Shown here in pieces: positions 6,834 to 15,294 of a stretch of 38,435 bases of DNA. How positions within the stretch are numbered: position 1 is the stretch's first letter; every line of letters starts with the position of its first letter. The notes under the pieces were generated by a model. The model was not told where the DNA came from. It saw only the letters and a program-made list of their open reading frames with translations, and did no database searches. Source of the stretch: Anaerolineae bacterium (GTDB taxonomy: Bacteria; Chloroflexota; Anaerolineae; Aggregatilineales; Phototrophicaceae); contig JALOOG010000048.1 in the NCBI GenBank assembly GCA_025454525.1, positions 1 to 38,435 on the forward strand, given 5' to 3'. Position numbers and translations under genes: made by a program.

Positions 6834-8321
6834 CTAGAAACGGCCGTGAAAGGCCGCGCCACTGTCTTGATCGGTGACTTCGATCGTCTCAATGGAAGCA
6901 GGTGTGCCTAACGCCCCACCAACACCCGCGGCAATCGCCCCAACCACCAAGGCCGCGAACGCAATCGCTGCGATCTTGGCGACCGCTTGCATCGTCGCTT
7001 CAGCAGCTTCACGCGCTTTGTGTTCCGCTTCCATGCGTAATTGCATCATCTTCTGTTCCGCTTCGCGGCGTGCCTGTTCCACCCGATTTTCCGCTTCACG
7101 GCGCAATTCATTTACCCGTTGTTCCACTTGTTGACGAGTCTGTTCCACTTGTTGACGGGCTTGCTCAAATTGCCCTTCCCATTGTTGGACTTGTTGCATC
7201 GCTTGTTCACGGCTGACCCCGCTCCGATCGATCATAAACTGCACCAACGCATCGCGATCCGCTTGGTTCACCATGGTCTGACCCCGACGCATCACCCGAC
7301 GCAAAGCCAGATTCAAGTAACGTTCCCAGTGAGCCGGATCTTGCGCGATCTGTTGCACCGCGCCTTGTACTTCACCGACCGCTTGACGAGCTTCACTTTG
7401 CACTTGATCCGGACGGACTCCGGCGCGATTCATCGCTTCTTCGATCAATTGCCGTGCTTGCGCTTGGATCGACTCAAACGAGAGATCCATGTTTTCGATC
7501 GCATCGCGGATCTCTGGCATTTGATCCAATTGATCATTGATCATGCCTTCAACGCGGCCGCGCACATCACCGATCACCTGTTGAATTTGGGGGTTCTGAT
7601 TCACCTGATTTTGCAGGTTATAGGCGGTCATTTCGGCGTTATAACGCGCATCATTGACCGCATAACCCAGTCCTTGAGCAGCGGAATTGATCGCCGATCC
7701 CGCGGTGTTAGCAGCCGCACCAGCTACGGCCGCGGCCGCACTTGTCGCACCGCGAGTCACCGAGGCGGCCATTTGGAGAGTCCGTCCCAACAGCGAGGCC
7801 GTGCCGTTGATCATCATACCCACATTCGAGGTGACAAATAACAAGACGACGATCGAGACGACCCCCCAAGTCATCACGCCATGTAAGATGCCGTCCATCG
7901 TGTTCGGGATGCCTGCAAAATAGGCTGCCATCCATCCGCCGATAAACAACGAGATTAACGCGCTCACGGTATACCAGACCGCGGCACCTGTGGCTAAAGT
8001 CTCAATTTTAGGGGAATCACCGTAATCGGTGGGATGCACAGTAGACGCACCTGCCGCGATCCCCATCAGATTCAACACAAAACCGATAATCAACGCCATG
8101 ATCGATCCGGCGATGATCGCGCCCCACGATAAACGGGTTAAGGCGGCCGGGGCCATCACCACATCCGGTTCAAGATCGGTTTGAACTAAAACCGTATGCG
8201 CGTGAAAAACGGTTGTATTGGGGGCGGCAAACACGGATTGCGCCACGAATGCCAGCATCACTACCGTAACGATCATCCCAATAGTCTGTAAAGCGGTACG
8301 CTTCACTTGTGTAAGCTTCAT
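6834..8321 (-). CDS. Membrane protein with long coiled coil (PhnA-like/YrzE-type membrane domain)
   Basis: A 495-residue protein. An N-terminal hydrophobic segment ending SVFAAPN (about 13-33) looks like a signal peptide or anchor. The block LSWGAIIAGSIMALIIGFVL (about 64-83) with TLATG, LISLFIGGWMAAYFAGIP and VMTWGVV is the conserved membrane domain often annotated 'PhnA-like protein' or YrzE. Ala-rich residues 185-225 lead into a long helical and coiled-coil region (225-450) rich in Gln/Glu/Arg heptads, VEQTRQQVEQRVNELRREAE, resembling an apolipoprotein or late-embryogenesis-type amphipathic helix. A final hydrophobic segment (about 450-475) is Ala/Gly-rich. GAGGAG upstream fixes the start. 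The role is unknown; envelope stress or membrane organisation is a guess. The large plus-strand frames opposite it are codon-bias shadows. Confidence 0.8.
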   Translation of the reverse strand: MKLTQVKRTALQTIGMIVTVVMLAFVAQSVFAAPNTTVFHAHTVLVQTDLEPDVVMAPAALTRLSWGAIIAGSIMALIIGFVLNLMGIAAGASTVHPTDYGDSPKIETLATGAAVWYTVSALISLFIGGWMAAYFAGIPNTMDGILHGVMTWGVVSIVVLLFVTSNVGMMINGTASLLGRTLQMAASVTRGATSAAAAVAGAAANTAGSAINSAAQGLGYAVNDARYNAEMTAYNLQNQVNQNPQIQQVIGDVRGRVEGMINDQLDQMPEIRDAIENMDLSFESIQAQARQLIEEAMNRAGVRPDQVQSEARQAVGEVQGAVQQIAQDPAHWERYLNLALRRVMRRGQTMVNQADRDALVQFMIDRSGVSREQAMQQVQQWEGQFEQARQQVEQTRQQVEQRVNELRREAENRVEQARREAEQKMMQLRMEAEHKAREAAEATMQAVAKIAAIAFAALVVGAIAAGVGGALGTPASIETIEVTDQDSGAAFHGRF

Positions 8322-8437
8322 AAAATCTCCTCTTGTGTAAGGGTTTCAGTTACAGCGTAAGATCGGAAGCTAAGCCTTAGATTAAAATTAAGGTTAAAAT
8401 TTCTAAATAAACTTTGTAATCTTTGAGTGAAATAAAA

Positions 8438-8459
8438 GGCGCGCTTGATCAAGCGCGCC
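8438..8459 (-). terminator. Intrinsic terminator of the 8474-9451 gene
   Basis: A perfect 22-bp palindrome (centre TTGATCAA) lies just after the stop at 8474 on the minus strand and is followed in that direction by TTTTATTT. This is a standard Rho-independent terminator. Confidence 0.85.
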
Positions 8460-8473
8460 CAATGAGAAGAGGC

Positions 8474-9451
8474 TTAGACAGCTAAATAGGATCGGTTCCA
8501 ACCGCTTTTGATCTCTGGAGCGCGGATCAGGCCATGAGGTAATGAGAGCAGGTGTTGATCGCCCGCGCCGATCGTGCGAACGGTGAGCGATGAAATCGGC
8601 TTAAATTGGCCGGCGCGCAATTGTTCGATCGTGCGTTGACCCAATAAGGTAAACGCTTGCGAGGTGTTGGTAGCTTGGATCGTCTGCATCCCCGCAAACA
8701 GTGGCGAGTCATCCGACATAAACGCGCTCCCCAACAAGGGGATCTGACCGAACAAGCCCGCCCCGCGATAGGCTTGCATAAACTCTTGGCCATTGTCCCC
8801 ATAATAGGCTGCATAGACAAAATCCGGTTGTGCCACACGGATCGCATCAATCGCCGAGCCTAAATTAGCCCCATCCGCGGTATGTGTGATCACCGATTGG
8901 ATCAATTCACCGCCCGCTTGGGTGAGGCCTTGCTCAAAAGCGTAAAAGGTATCAAAGCCGGATTCGTACCATGAACTCACCTGTAATCCACGCGGGCCAA
9001 ACCTTTGGGCCCCATACCGCCCGGCCATAAACGCCGCTTCTGCATAGTGTAAGGTGCTGTAGACCACGTTAGGCGACTCGATCACCGGGAGGTTTTCGCC
9101 CGCGTTGACCACCACCAATAACGCCTGATGCTTGGCATAAATGGGCTGGAGCAATGTCACTAACGGCGTGGCGATCATCGCGATCACCACACGTACCCCT
9201 TGCGCTAACAAGCGTTCAGAGGCGGTGATCACCTCTGCGTTACTTTTAACCCATTCCGTCTGTACGGTTGCGCCCCCCCCGATCAAACCGTTTAGAAATT
9301 GCGCGCTAAGTAAAGGATTTAAACGCGACTCCGGTAAAATCGCGCCCATAGATTTTATTGACGGGGTGAGCAAGGAATCGCTCAACACGGTGGCCGGGGT
9401 GATCGCTGCTGTCGCAAAGCCGAGTTGCACAAATTGTCGCCGGGTGATCAT
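8474..9451 (-). CDS. Tat-exported substrate-binding protein (periplasmic-binding type 1 fold)
   Basis: A 325-residue protein beginning MITRRQFVQLGFATAAITPA, a twin-arginine-like leader (RR-x-F). The rest has the alternating strand/helix pattern of LivJ/Peripla_BP_6 ligand-binding proteins: VRVVIAMIATPLVTLLQPIY, FVYAAYYGDNGQEFMQAY and GQIPLLGSAFMSDDSPLF. It should bind a small ligand outside the membrane, but no ABC permease or ATPase is adjacent, so it may be an orphan receptor. GAGGAG upstream fixes the start. It follows the DUF6916 gene by 29 bp on the same strand, and the two are probably co-transcribed, ending at the terminator at 8438. Confidence 0.8.
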   Translation of the reverse strand: MITRRQFVQLGFATAAITPATVLSDSLLTPSIKSMGAILPESRLNPLLSAQFLNGLIGGGATVQTEWVKSNAEVITASERLLAQGVRVVIAMIATPLVTLLQPIYAKHQALLVVVNAGENLPVIESPNVVYSTLHYAEAAFMAGRYGAQRFGPRGLQVSSWYESGFDTFYAFEQGLTQAGGELIQSVITHTADGANLGSAIDAIRVAQPDFVYAAYYGDNGQEFMQAYRGAGLFGQIPLLGSAFMSDDSPLFAGMQTIQATNTSQAFTLLGQRTIEQLRAGQFKPISSLTVRTIGAGDQHLLSLPHGLIRAPEIKSGWNRSYLAV

Positions 9452-9480
9452 TGCTTATAACTCCTCAATCAAAACATCGC

Positions 9481-9786
9481 TTACGTAAAGATCACTTCGT
9501 ATTCCATCCCCGCCTGATTCGGCCCGATCGGCACGGTAAATAATTCCAAAGCACCGATCGCGGGATCGGGATGTTGGTAATGATAAGTCGCTTGTGGGAG
9601 ATAAGCGGTGATCGTTGATTGAAAAGTCAAGGTGAACGCTTGACGGGGTTGGCGATCTTCCGGGCCCCACGATTTGACCTTGGTGAGTGTTAGGGTGAGC
9701 GGAGCTTCTTGTGGATTATAATGAAGCTCAAAAATTTGATCTAAATAAGGCTCAAAATGCTTCGCTGTCACATGCTCTAACAACAT
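9481..9786 (-). CDS. DUF6916 family protein
   Basis: A protein of about 101 residues. LTLTLTKVKSWG, then RQAFTLTFQST, a LPQATYHYQHP block and LELFTVPIGPNQAGMEYEVI are the family signature: a small all-beta domain that ends with a GM-YE-VF motif. The function is unknown. It is often found beside exported proteins of the kind encoded next door. I chose ATG 9786; a TTG at 9795 would add three residues. It lies 29 bp before the substrate-binding protein gene, so an operon is likely. Confidence 0.8.
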   Translation of the reverse strand: MLLEHVTAKHFEPYLDQIFELHYNPQEAPLTLTLTKVKSWGPEDRQPRQAFTLTFQSTITAYLPQATYHYQHPDPAIGALELFTVPIGPNQAGMEYEVIFT

Positions 9787-9884
9787 CGTTACCAATCACT
9801 TTCTAAAAAAATTACGGGTGATCAAAGGATTAAACTATGATCATAGAACGGATCGTAATGAAGCGCAAGTTTTTTTACAAAAAT

Positions 9885-11576
9885 TTATCTTGTGCGGTGT
9901 GGCGTGGTCAATTTAGGGAGGGACAGCCTCACCACTGTCCCTTGATTTAACGTACTTTCGACTTCGATCATCCCGTGATGTAAGTCCACAATCCGCTTGA
10001 CCATCGACAACCCTAAACCCGCGCCACTTTGATCTTGTGTTCGGGCATGGTTGCCTTTGTAAAAGCGGTCAAAAATATACGGCAGATCGTCGTCTGGAAT
10101 GCCCGGCCCGCTATCGCGGACGGTGATCTGATGATGTGTCGCATCCAGATCCAAGTTGATTGTGCCGCCTTTGGGGGTATAGCGGATCGCATTGTCCAAC
10201 AAATTGAGCAATGCACGCTCTAATAACACCGCGTCCCCCATCACACAATAGTCGCCTTCACCCTGCTGATAGTGAAATTGAATCCCTTTTTCGATCATGC
10301 GATCCGACATCTGATCGATCACTCGTTGGCTGATCTCTTGTAGGCTCACCGGGGAGAGATCCAACTTAGCCCGGTCTAAACGGGCCATAGTCTGCATATC
10401 GCTGATCAAGCGCGAGAGGCGATTGACCTGTTCGCGGATCAAGTCTAAGCGCGTTTTGCGTTGCATGGGATCGGTTTGACGCGAGATCAGATGCACACAG
10501 GTGTTGATCACCGAGAGCGGTGTTCGTAATTCATGCGAGGTCGCGGTGATAAAATCCGCTAAAACCTCTACTTTTTCGCGCTCTAAAGTCAGTTCTAACG
10601 CTTGTTGCTCTCGTTCCTTCAATTCCGTGATGTCTCGTCCGATCCCAACGAGTCCGATCACTTGGCCGGCCGGATCATATAACGGGACTTTGGTCGTCAG
10701 TAACCACCGATTACCCCCAGAAACGGGTAAAGCGCGCTCAAGGTTCAAACACGGCAAGCCGCGTAACAAGACCTCTTGATCGTCCTCTAAATTTTGGGCG
10801 GCGATTTCTGGCGGATACCAATGGGCGAAAGTCGTGCCGAACATCGCTTCAGGCGATTCTGCCCCCGCCATTTGAGCAAAGGCCTTGTTACTTAACAGAT
10901 AGCGGCCTTCGGTGTCCTTCACAAAGATCAGATCCGGTGAATGATCGATCAAGGCACGCAAGAGTTCTGTTTCGCGGCGTTGGCTCTCTTGTTGGGCTTT
11001 TGCGGCGGTCAGATCGCGTACCACACCGACGCGCAAACTCCGCCCTTGAATTTGCAAGCGACGTGCGCGCACTTCCATCGGGAAGATCGTGCCGTCTTTG
11101 CGTTGGCCCTGCAATTGGTACAGTTGATCATCGTGATGCAACAATTCCGCTTGAATTTTGGCGGCGGTCTCTGGTAGACACAGCGCTAACAAATCGCGGC
11201 CAATCAATTCCGTGGCGTTAAATCCAAACATCCGTGCCAACACGGAGTTGACATCAATGATCCGCCCGTGTTCACTCACGACAATGCCTTCAAAGGTGGC
11301 ATCCGCCAAAGCCTGAAAGCGGATCTCACTTTCATGTAAAGCGCATTGGGTTTGATACAAGTGATGACCGAGCATCGCGATGATCGCGATTGCGAATAAA
11401 AAGGTGATGATCGGTTGTTGAAACAGCGTTACCATCACGAGTAAGCCGATCAAACCCGTGATTTTGAGTAATGTATCCATCCTCGATTCCGTGCTACTGA
11501 CTAAAACGAAACCTTTCATAAAGAGTATAAGTACGGGGATGACTCGATCATAGCACGGTTTAGACGTTTTGAACAT
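9885..11576 (-). CDS. Membrane-anchored PAS-PAS sensor histidine kinase
   Basis: This protein has 563 residues from ATG 11576. Two hydrophobic segments occur at about 38-55 and 57-76, so it is membrane-tethered with almost no extracellular loop. PAS1 (about 85-200) and PAS2 (about 210-320, ending IGLVGIGRDITELKE) follow. The H-box SHELRTPLS carries His348. The catalytic domain has NLLDNAIRYTP, RDSGPGIP, IFDRFYKG and GAGLGLSMVK. The sensed signal probably lies in the membrane or cytoplasm. In-frame ATGs at residues 20 and 33 are alternative starts; residue 33 (11480) would begin just before the first membrane segment. No response regulator is adjacent. Confidence 0.9.
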   Translation of the reverse strand: MFKTSKPCYDRVIPVLILFMKGFVLVSSTESRMDTLLKITGLIGLLVMVTLFQQPIITFLFAIAIIAMLGHHLYQTQCALHESEIRFQALADATFEGIVVSEHGRIIDVNSVLARMFGFNATELIGRDLLALCLPETAAKIQAELLHHDDQLYQLQGQRKDGTIFPMEVRARRLQIQGRSLRVGVVRDLTAAKAQQESQRRETELLRALIDHSPDLIFVKDTEGRYLLSNKAFAQMAGAESPEAMFGTTFAHWYPPEIAAQNLEDDQEVLLRGLPCLNLERALPVSGGNRWLLTTKVPLYDPAGQVIGLVGIGRDITELKEREQQALELTLEREKVEVLADFITATSHELRTPLSVINTCVHLISRQTDPMQRKTRLDLIREQVNRLSRLISDMQTMARLDRAKLDLSPVSLQEISQRVIDQMSDRMIEKGIQFHYQQGEGDYCVMGDAVLLERALLNLLDNAIRYTPKGGTINLDLDATHHQITVRDSGPGIPDDDLPYIFDRFYKGNHARTQDQSGAGLGLSMVKRIVDLHHGMIEVESTLNQGTVVRLSLPKLTTPHRTR

Positions 11577-11685
11577 TGTTTTCTTACGTTTTATAAAGGT
11601 GCATGGGTGACGCGCTAAAATTGGAAACCGATTTCAAGGTAGTTTAAGATTATCAGATACAATTTCATGTGAGGAGTGCTGAATC

Positions 11686-12793
11686 ATGAAAATTAGACAC
11701 CTGAAGCTCGAAAATTTTAAAGGGATTCAAAGGCCATTCCAGATCGATTTTTCGGATGAATTTGGGCAAATTCGCGATTTAACGATCATCGTCCGGCCCT
11801 AACGGAAGCGGAAAAACCGCGATCTTAGATGCGATCTGGTTCGGTTTGATGGGTGTGATCGGTTATAGCGTACAACGCGAAAGCTTTTCTACCGATCCGC
11901 AAATGGTCGTTACCACTGGCCAAAATTACACCCAAGTAGACTATCAACTTGAGATCAGCCCAGAAGAACGGCTCTTGATCAACCAATGGAAAAATGAACT
12001 TCATCAGCGCGGTGCGCTTAATCATCATCCAGGTGTCATCGTCGAAAGTGCTAACCTAATCTGGACATATCCCGCTCAACCCGGATATGAGGAGGTGGGG
12101 AATGCAGGGGGGTATCGTTACTTGAACACATATGATTGGGCGGTGTTGAAAGGCAAAGACTATGGTCGGCGCTTAGATAAATTGAACGCATCACCCCTCA
12201 AAGATCGTTATCAGGCCGGCGGGGTTTACTTTTTTGAGCAAGAACGCCGTTTGATCCTCAACGCCTTTGGGAGTTCCTCAACCCCAACTGACGAAAAAGA
12301 CTCGTTAAACTTGGATATTCGCAAAATTTTAATCGATCTTGGACTAAAAGACGCGGTACGACAATCCAACAGCGAAAGCTGGTATGAGATTATTCGGAGT
12401 GGTTATAACTACGTGTGTGCGCCGCGTCGGATGGGAAAAGTCTATACCACCGATTCGTTTGCAGACTATCAGATCGAATTTTTTGATGCTGATCATCAGC
12501 TCTATACGATCGATGGTTTGAGCAGTGGTGAACATTCGGTCTTATACTTTTTAACGCGCTATGTGTTCCGTCGGATGCGAAATTCGATCGTGTTGATCGA
12601 TGAACTGGAGTTGCATCTGCATCCCACATGGCAACGCCGATTATTACAATACCTCACCAAAATTCGTAGCGGGAATCAATTCATTATCACCACCCATTCA
12701 CCAACGATCATGCAATCGGTCTTTTCGGACGAATTGATCCGCCTTGGGGATCTGGATGAAGTCCCTGCTTGGCAATCGGCCCCACTAGATTAG
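11686..12793 (+). pseudogene. AAA-family ATPase (OLD/AAA_21-like) with a frameshift in Walker A
   Basis: GAGGAG precedes ATG 11686, and the protein opens MKIRHLKLENFKGIQRPF, the N-terminus of SMC/OLD-like ABC ATPases. At 11791-11800 one extra C turns the expected GPNGSGKT into an Arg-Pro-stop. Removing it gives a continuous frame of 368 residues with Walker A GPNGSGKT at about 37-44, a signature-like LSSGEHS, Walker B IVLIDELELHLHP and the switch FIITTHSP. The 3' part alone is open from ATG 11846. Such ATPases pair with TOPRIM-like nucleases in defence systems, and the next gene fits that. Either the gene is dead or the base is a sequencing error. Confidence 0.8.
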
Positions 12794-12801
12794 GATCCCC
12801 C

Positions 12802-13206
12802 ATGACCCGTTATCATCCGTTACGAGAGAGTTTAGGTCAATATGTGTTGGTGTGTGAAGGGGAATTTGATCAAAAAATCATCTCCCTGATCTGGGAGAAT
12901 TTTTCGCCTTCCATTGCGATCCAGATCCAATATGCTATGGGGGATCAAAATTTAAAACTGTTAGCGGCCATTCTGAAACCTTCTGTGATCATTGAAGATC
13001 GGGATTTTAAATGTAGCGATGATGAGGCATTAACAACTTTTACTATCTTTGAACAGTTGTGTAGTCACTATTTGAAGCTCAACTTGAACCCCGATAAATT
13101 TATCATGAGTATGATGGACACCGTTAAAGCATCGCTGATTGCTCGTCAAGATCTACAGGGATTAGCCAATGATCCACGACTTGGGATTTTGGTCGATTGG
13201 GGTTGA
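12802..13206 (+). CDS. DUF4435/TOPRIM-like partner of the AAA ATPase, short
   Basis: A 134-residue protein whose ATG follows the ATPase stop by 8 bp. YVLVCEGEFDQKII carries the conserved Glu, and IEDRDF carries the DxD-like acidic pair expected of TOPRIM/DUF4435 domains, as in OLD and PARIS-type ATPase-nuclease pairs. The product stops at LGILVDWG, shorter than the family members I know of, so the C-terminal half may be lost. The in-frame upstream ATG (12769) would lie inside the ATPase gene. The function, probably ATPase-controlled nuclease or toxin activity in defence, is inferred from context; the damaged ATPase suggests the pair is inactive. Confidence 0.6.
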   Translation: MTRYHPLRESLGQYVLVCEGEFDQKIISLIWENFSPSIAIQIQYAMGDQNLKLLAAILKPSVIIEDRDFKCSDDEALTTFTIFEQLCSHYLKLNLNPDKFIMSMMDTVKASLIARQDLQGLANDPRLGILVDWG

Positions 13207-13238
13207 AAATAATCAAATACTAACGCGAAAGTAGGGTG

Positions 13239-13260
13239 TGAGGACACTTCTGTGTCCTCA
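13239..13260. terminator. Hairpin between convergent genes
   Basis: TGAGGACAC (13239-13247) pairs perfectly with GTGTCCTCA (13252-13260) around a TTCT loop. It lies between the stops at 13206 and 13271 and may terminate both strands, though no long T-run follows. Confidence 0.6.
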
Positions 13261-13270
13261 TGATCCCTAT

Positions 13271-13963
13271 TTAGGCGGAGAAGGTATACGTATCACCGGG
13301 GTCAAATACAATCGGTGTGGCAGAGGTTTCATTGTTTACCCGCGTCGCCCATTCACTCACATTCTGCACCAGCGGCGGATAGGTGTTATAGTGCATCGGC
13401 ACGACAAACCGCGGACGGATCAACTTGATCGCTTTGATCGAGTCGTCAATGCCCATGGTGAACAGATCGCCAATCGGCAAAAATGCCACGTCGATCTCCT
13501 CATCACCGATCAACGCCATATCCCCGAATAAGGCGGTATCTCCCGCAAAATACAGCTTGATCCCTTCCGGCGCGCTGAAGATCATGCCCATCGGTTCACC
13601 GCCATACGATCCATCCGGGAGTGAGGAGGTATGAAAAGCGATCGTATATTTAATTCGCACAAACCCCGCGTCATAAGTGCCACCCGTGTTCATCTGGATG
13701 GTGTTATGGACACCTTGTTTGTGTAACCAGTTTCCAATTTCGGGGGTACAAACGACCGCGGCCCCAGTACGTTGTGAAATTGCGACCGTATCACCAATGT
13801 GATCGCCATGACCATGCGAGATCACGATCAGATCAGCGTGAATATTGTTGGCATCAGCAGCGGCTAACGGGTTTCCTGTCAAAAACGGATCACAGAGGAG
13901 TTGTTTACCGTCAATCTTGAAGCTAAAAGCTGCATGTCCTAACCATGTAAAAGAAACAGCCAT
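13271..13963 (-). CDS. UPF0173 metal-dependent hydrolase (metallo-beta-lactamase fold)
   Basis: A 230-residue protein of the normal UPF0173 length. It opens FTWLGHAAFSFKIDGKQLLC, then DPFLTGNP, and has the metal site HGHGDH at residues 50-55, the FAGDTALFGDM loop with a bridging Asp, and the late PMHYNTYP His. These are the family's metal ligands, so it should be an active dinuclear metal hydrolase in the cytoplasm; the substrate is unknown. GAGAGAGGG upstream supports ATG 13963. It lies 65 bp downstream of the GAF histidine kinase on the same strand and may be read from the same transcript. Confidence 0.92.
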   Translation of the reverse strand: MAVSFTWLGHAAFSFKIDGKQLLCDPFLTGNPLAAADANNIHADLIVISHGHGDHIGDTVAISQRTGAAVVCTPEIGNWLHKQGVHNTIQMNTGGTYDAGFVRIKYTIAFHTSSLPDGSYGGEPMGMIFSAPEGIKLYFAGDTALFGDMALIGDEEIDVAFLPIGDLFTMGIDDSIKAIKLIRPRFVVPMHYNTYPPLVQNVSEWATRVNNETSATPIVFDPGDTYTFSA

Positions 13964-14028
13964 CGTGAATCCCTCTCTCTATTTCCTATCTTCACAAAAT
14001 TCAATTTAGGTGGTTTTTGACCGATTTG

Positions 14029-15294
14029 TCAAGCTAATGGCAAAGTCATTACAAACGTTGCCCCTTTGCCGATCCCTTGACTTTCGGCCCACATGCGCCC
14101 CTGATGTGCTTGGACACTGGCGCGGGCAATGCTTAAGCCGATCCCTAAACCTCCATGCCGGCGGGTCATGTGATCTTCCACCTGATAAAACTCATCAAAA
14201 ATCCGCTGTAATTCTTTTTTATCGATCCCGATCCCTGTATCGGTGATGCTGATCCACACCTCTTGACCACTGCGTACACGGGTTTCTACCCGGATAATGC
14301 CGCCGGGTAAGGTGAAACGTACCGCGTTATTCATGGTATTGGTGAGGGCCATCATGATCCGCGTGCGATCCACATTGACGGTGACATCTTCTTCTGGAAA
14401 TTCGATCATCAAACGATGTTGTTTGGCCTCGGTGAGTAGGATCATCTCGCGGCGCAAGTCCTCTAAAAGTTCGCTCACGGTGACTTGTTCGCGTTGTAAT
14501 TCGACCGCGTTCTGTTTGAGGTAACGCAAATTAACCATGTTTTCGACGATTTGGCGCAATTGGAGCGCGCTTTGCATCACTTTATTGGCATGTTCACGAT
14601 TTTCTTCGTCAGCAACCCCTTCTTGTAGGAAACTGGCATATCCCAGAATCACCCCTAACGGAGTCCGCAATTCATGTGATGCGATCGCGATAAAGTCGCT
14701 TTTGAGTTTGTCTAATTCGCTTACTTCACGATAGGCCTTCTGTACCGCAACCACCAATTGCGCCACTTCGATCGCCACCGCTGCTTCTTCAGCCAAGATC
14801 AACAGATATTGGTGATCTTGTTCCGTCCATGGCAAGCTCCGCTTATTGATCACCTCTAATACGCCGATCACACGGTCTTTTGAGGTCATCGGCACACCCA
14901 ACAGCGATCGAGTCACAAATTGCAGTTCCTCATCGACTTTGTTGTAATGACGCGGATCTTTTTGCACCTCATCTACTTGGATCATCCGGTTTTCACTAAA
15001 GATCCGTCCGGCGATGCTGTCTAAGGGGATCGGTTTGCCGATCAATGAGCGGGCGTTAGCGTTGGTGCTGGTCGTGGCGGCGAAAAACAGTTCTTGCAAG
15101 TTGTGATTCCACAATAACACCGAGGCCGTTTCAGAGTCGGTGATCTGGGCGGCAGCCTCCATGATGTAACTTAACAACGCCTCTACCCGTAGTGTGGAGC
15201 TAAGTAGGGCAGAGTTCAACGTCTTATTCACTTCCAATAAACGTTGAAGGGTTGCAATTTCGGATTCTAATTGGGCGATTCGGGTGTCGGTCAT
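14029..15294 (-). CDS. GAF-domain sensor histidine kinase
   Basis: A 421-residue soluble kinase. A short N-terminal coiled coil (residues 5-35) leads to a GAF domain (about 35-190; LLGVPMTSKDRVIGVLEVIN is the typical core). The H-box SHELRTPLG has His207. The ATPase domain shows NTMNNAVRFT, TDTGIGI, IFDEFYQVED and GLGIGLSIA. GAF suggests binding of a cyclic nucleotide or another small ligand. The start at 15294 has only a weak ribosome binding site. The gene diverges from the ABC exporter across the phased repeat array at 15.4-15.8 kb, so that array could control it. Confidence 0.9.
   Translation of the reverse strand: MTDTRIAQLESEIATLQRLLEVNKTLNSALLSSTLRVEALLSYIMEAAAQITDSETASVLLWNHNLQELFFAATTSTNANARSLIGKPIPLDSIAGRIFSENRMIQVDEVQKDPRHYNKVDEELQFVTRSLLGVPMTSKDRVIGVLEVINKRSLPWTEQDHQYLLILAEEAAVAIEVAQLVVAVQKAYREVSELDKLKSDFIAIASHELRTPLGVILGYASFLQEGVADEENREHANKVMQSALQLRQIVENMVNLRYLKQNAVELQREQVTVSELLEDLRREMILLTEAKQHRLMIEFPEEDVTVNVDRTRIMMALTNTMNNAVRFTLPGGIIRVETRVRSGQEVWISITDTGIGIDKKELQRIFDEFYQVEDHMTRRHGGLGIGLSIARASVQAHQGRMWAESQGIGKGATFVMTLPLA

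Noticed and set aside
7041-7841. 266-codon plus-strand frame opposite the coiled-coil membrane protein
   Set aside because: It is the antisense of a Gln/Glu/Arg-rich coiled coil; its His/Leu-rich composition, lack of a ribosome binding site and the clear gene on the other strand mark it as a shadow.
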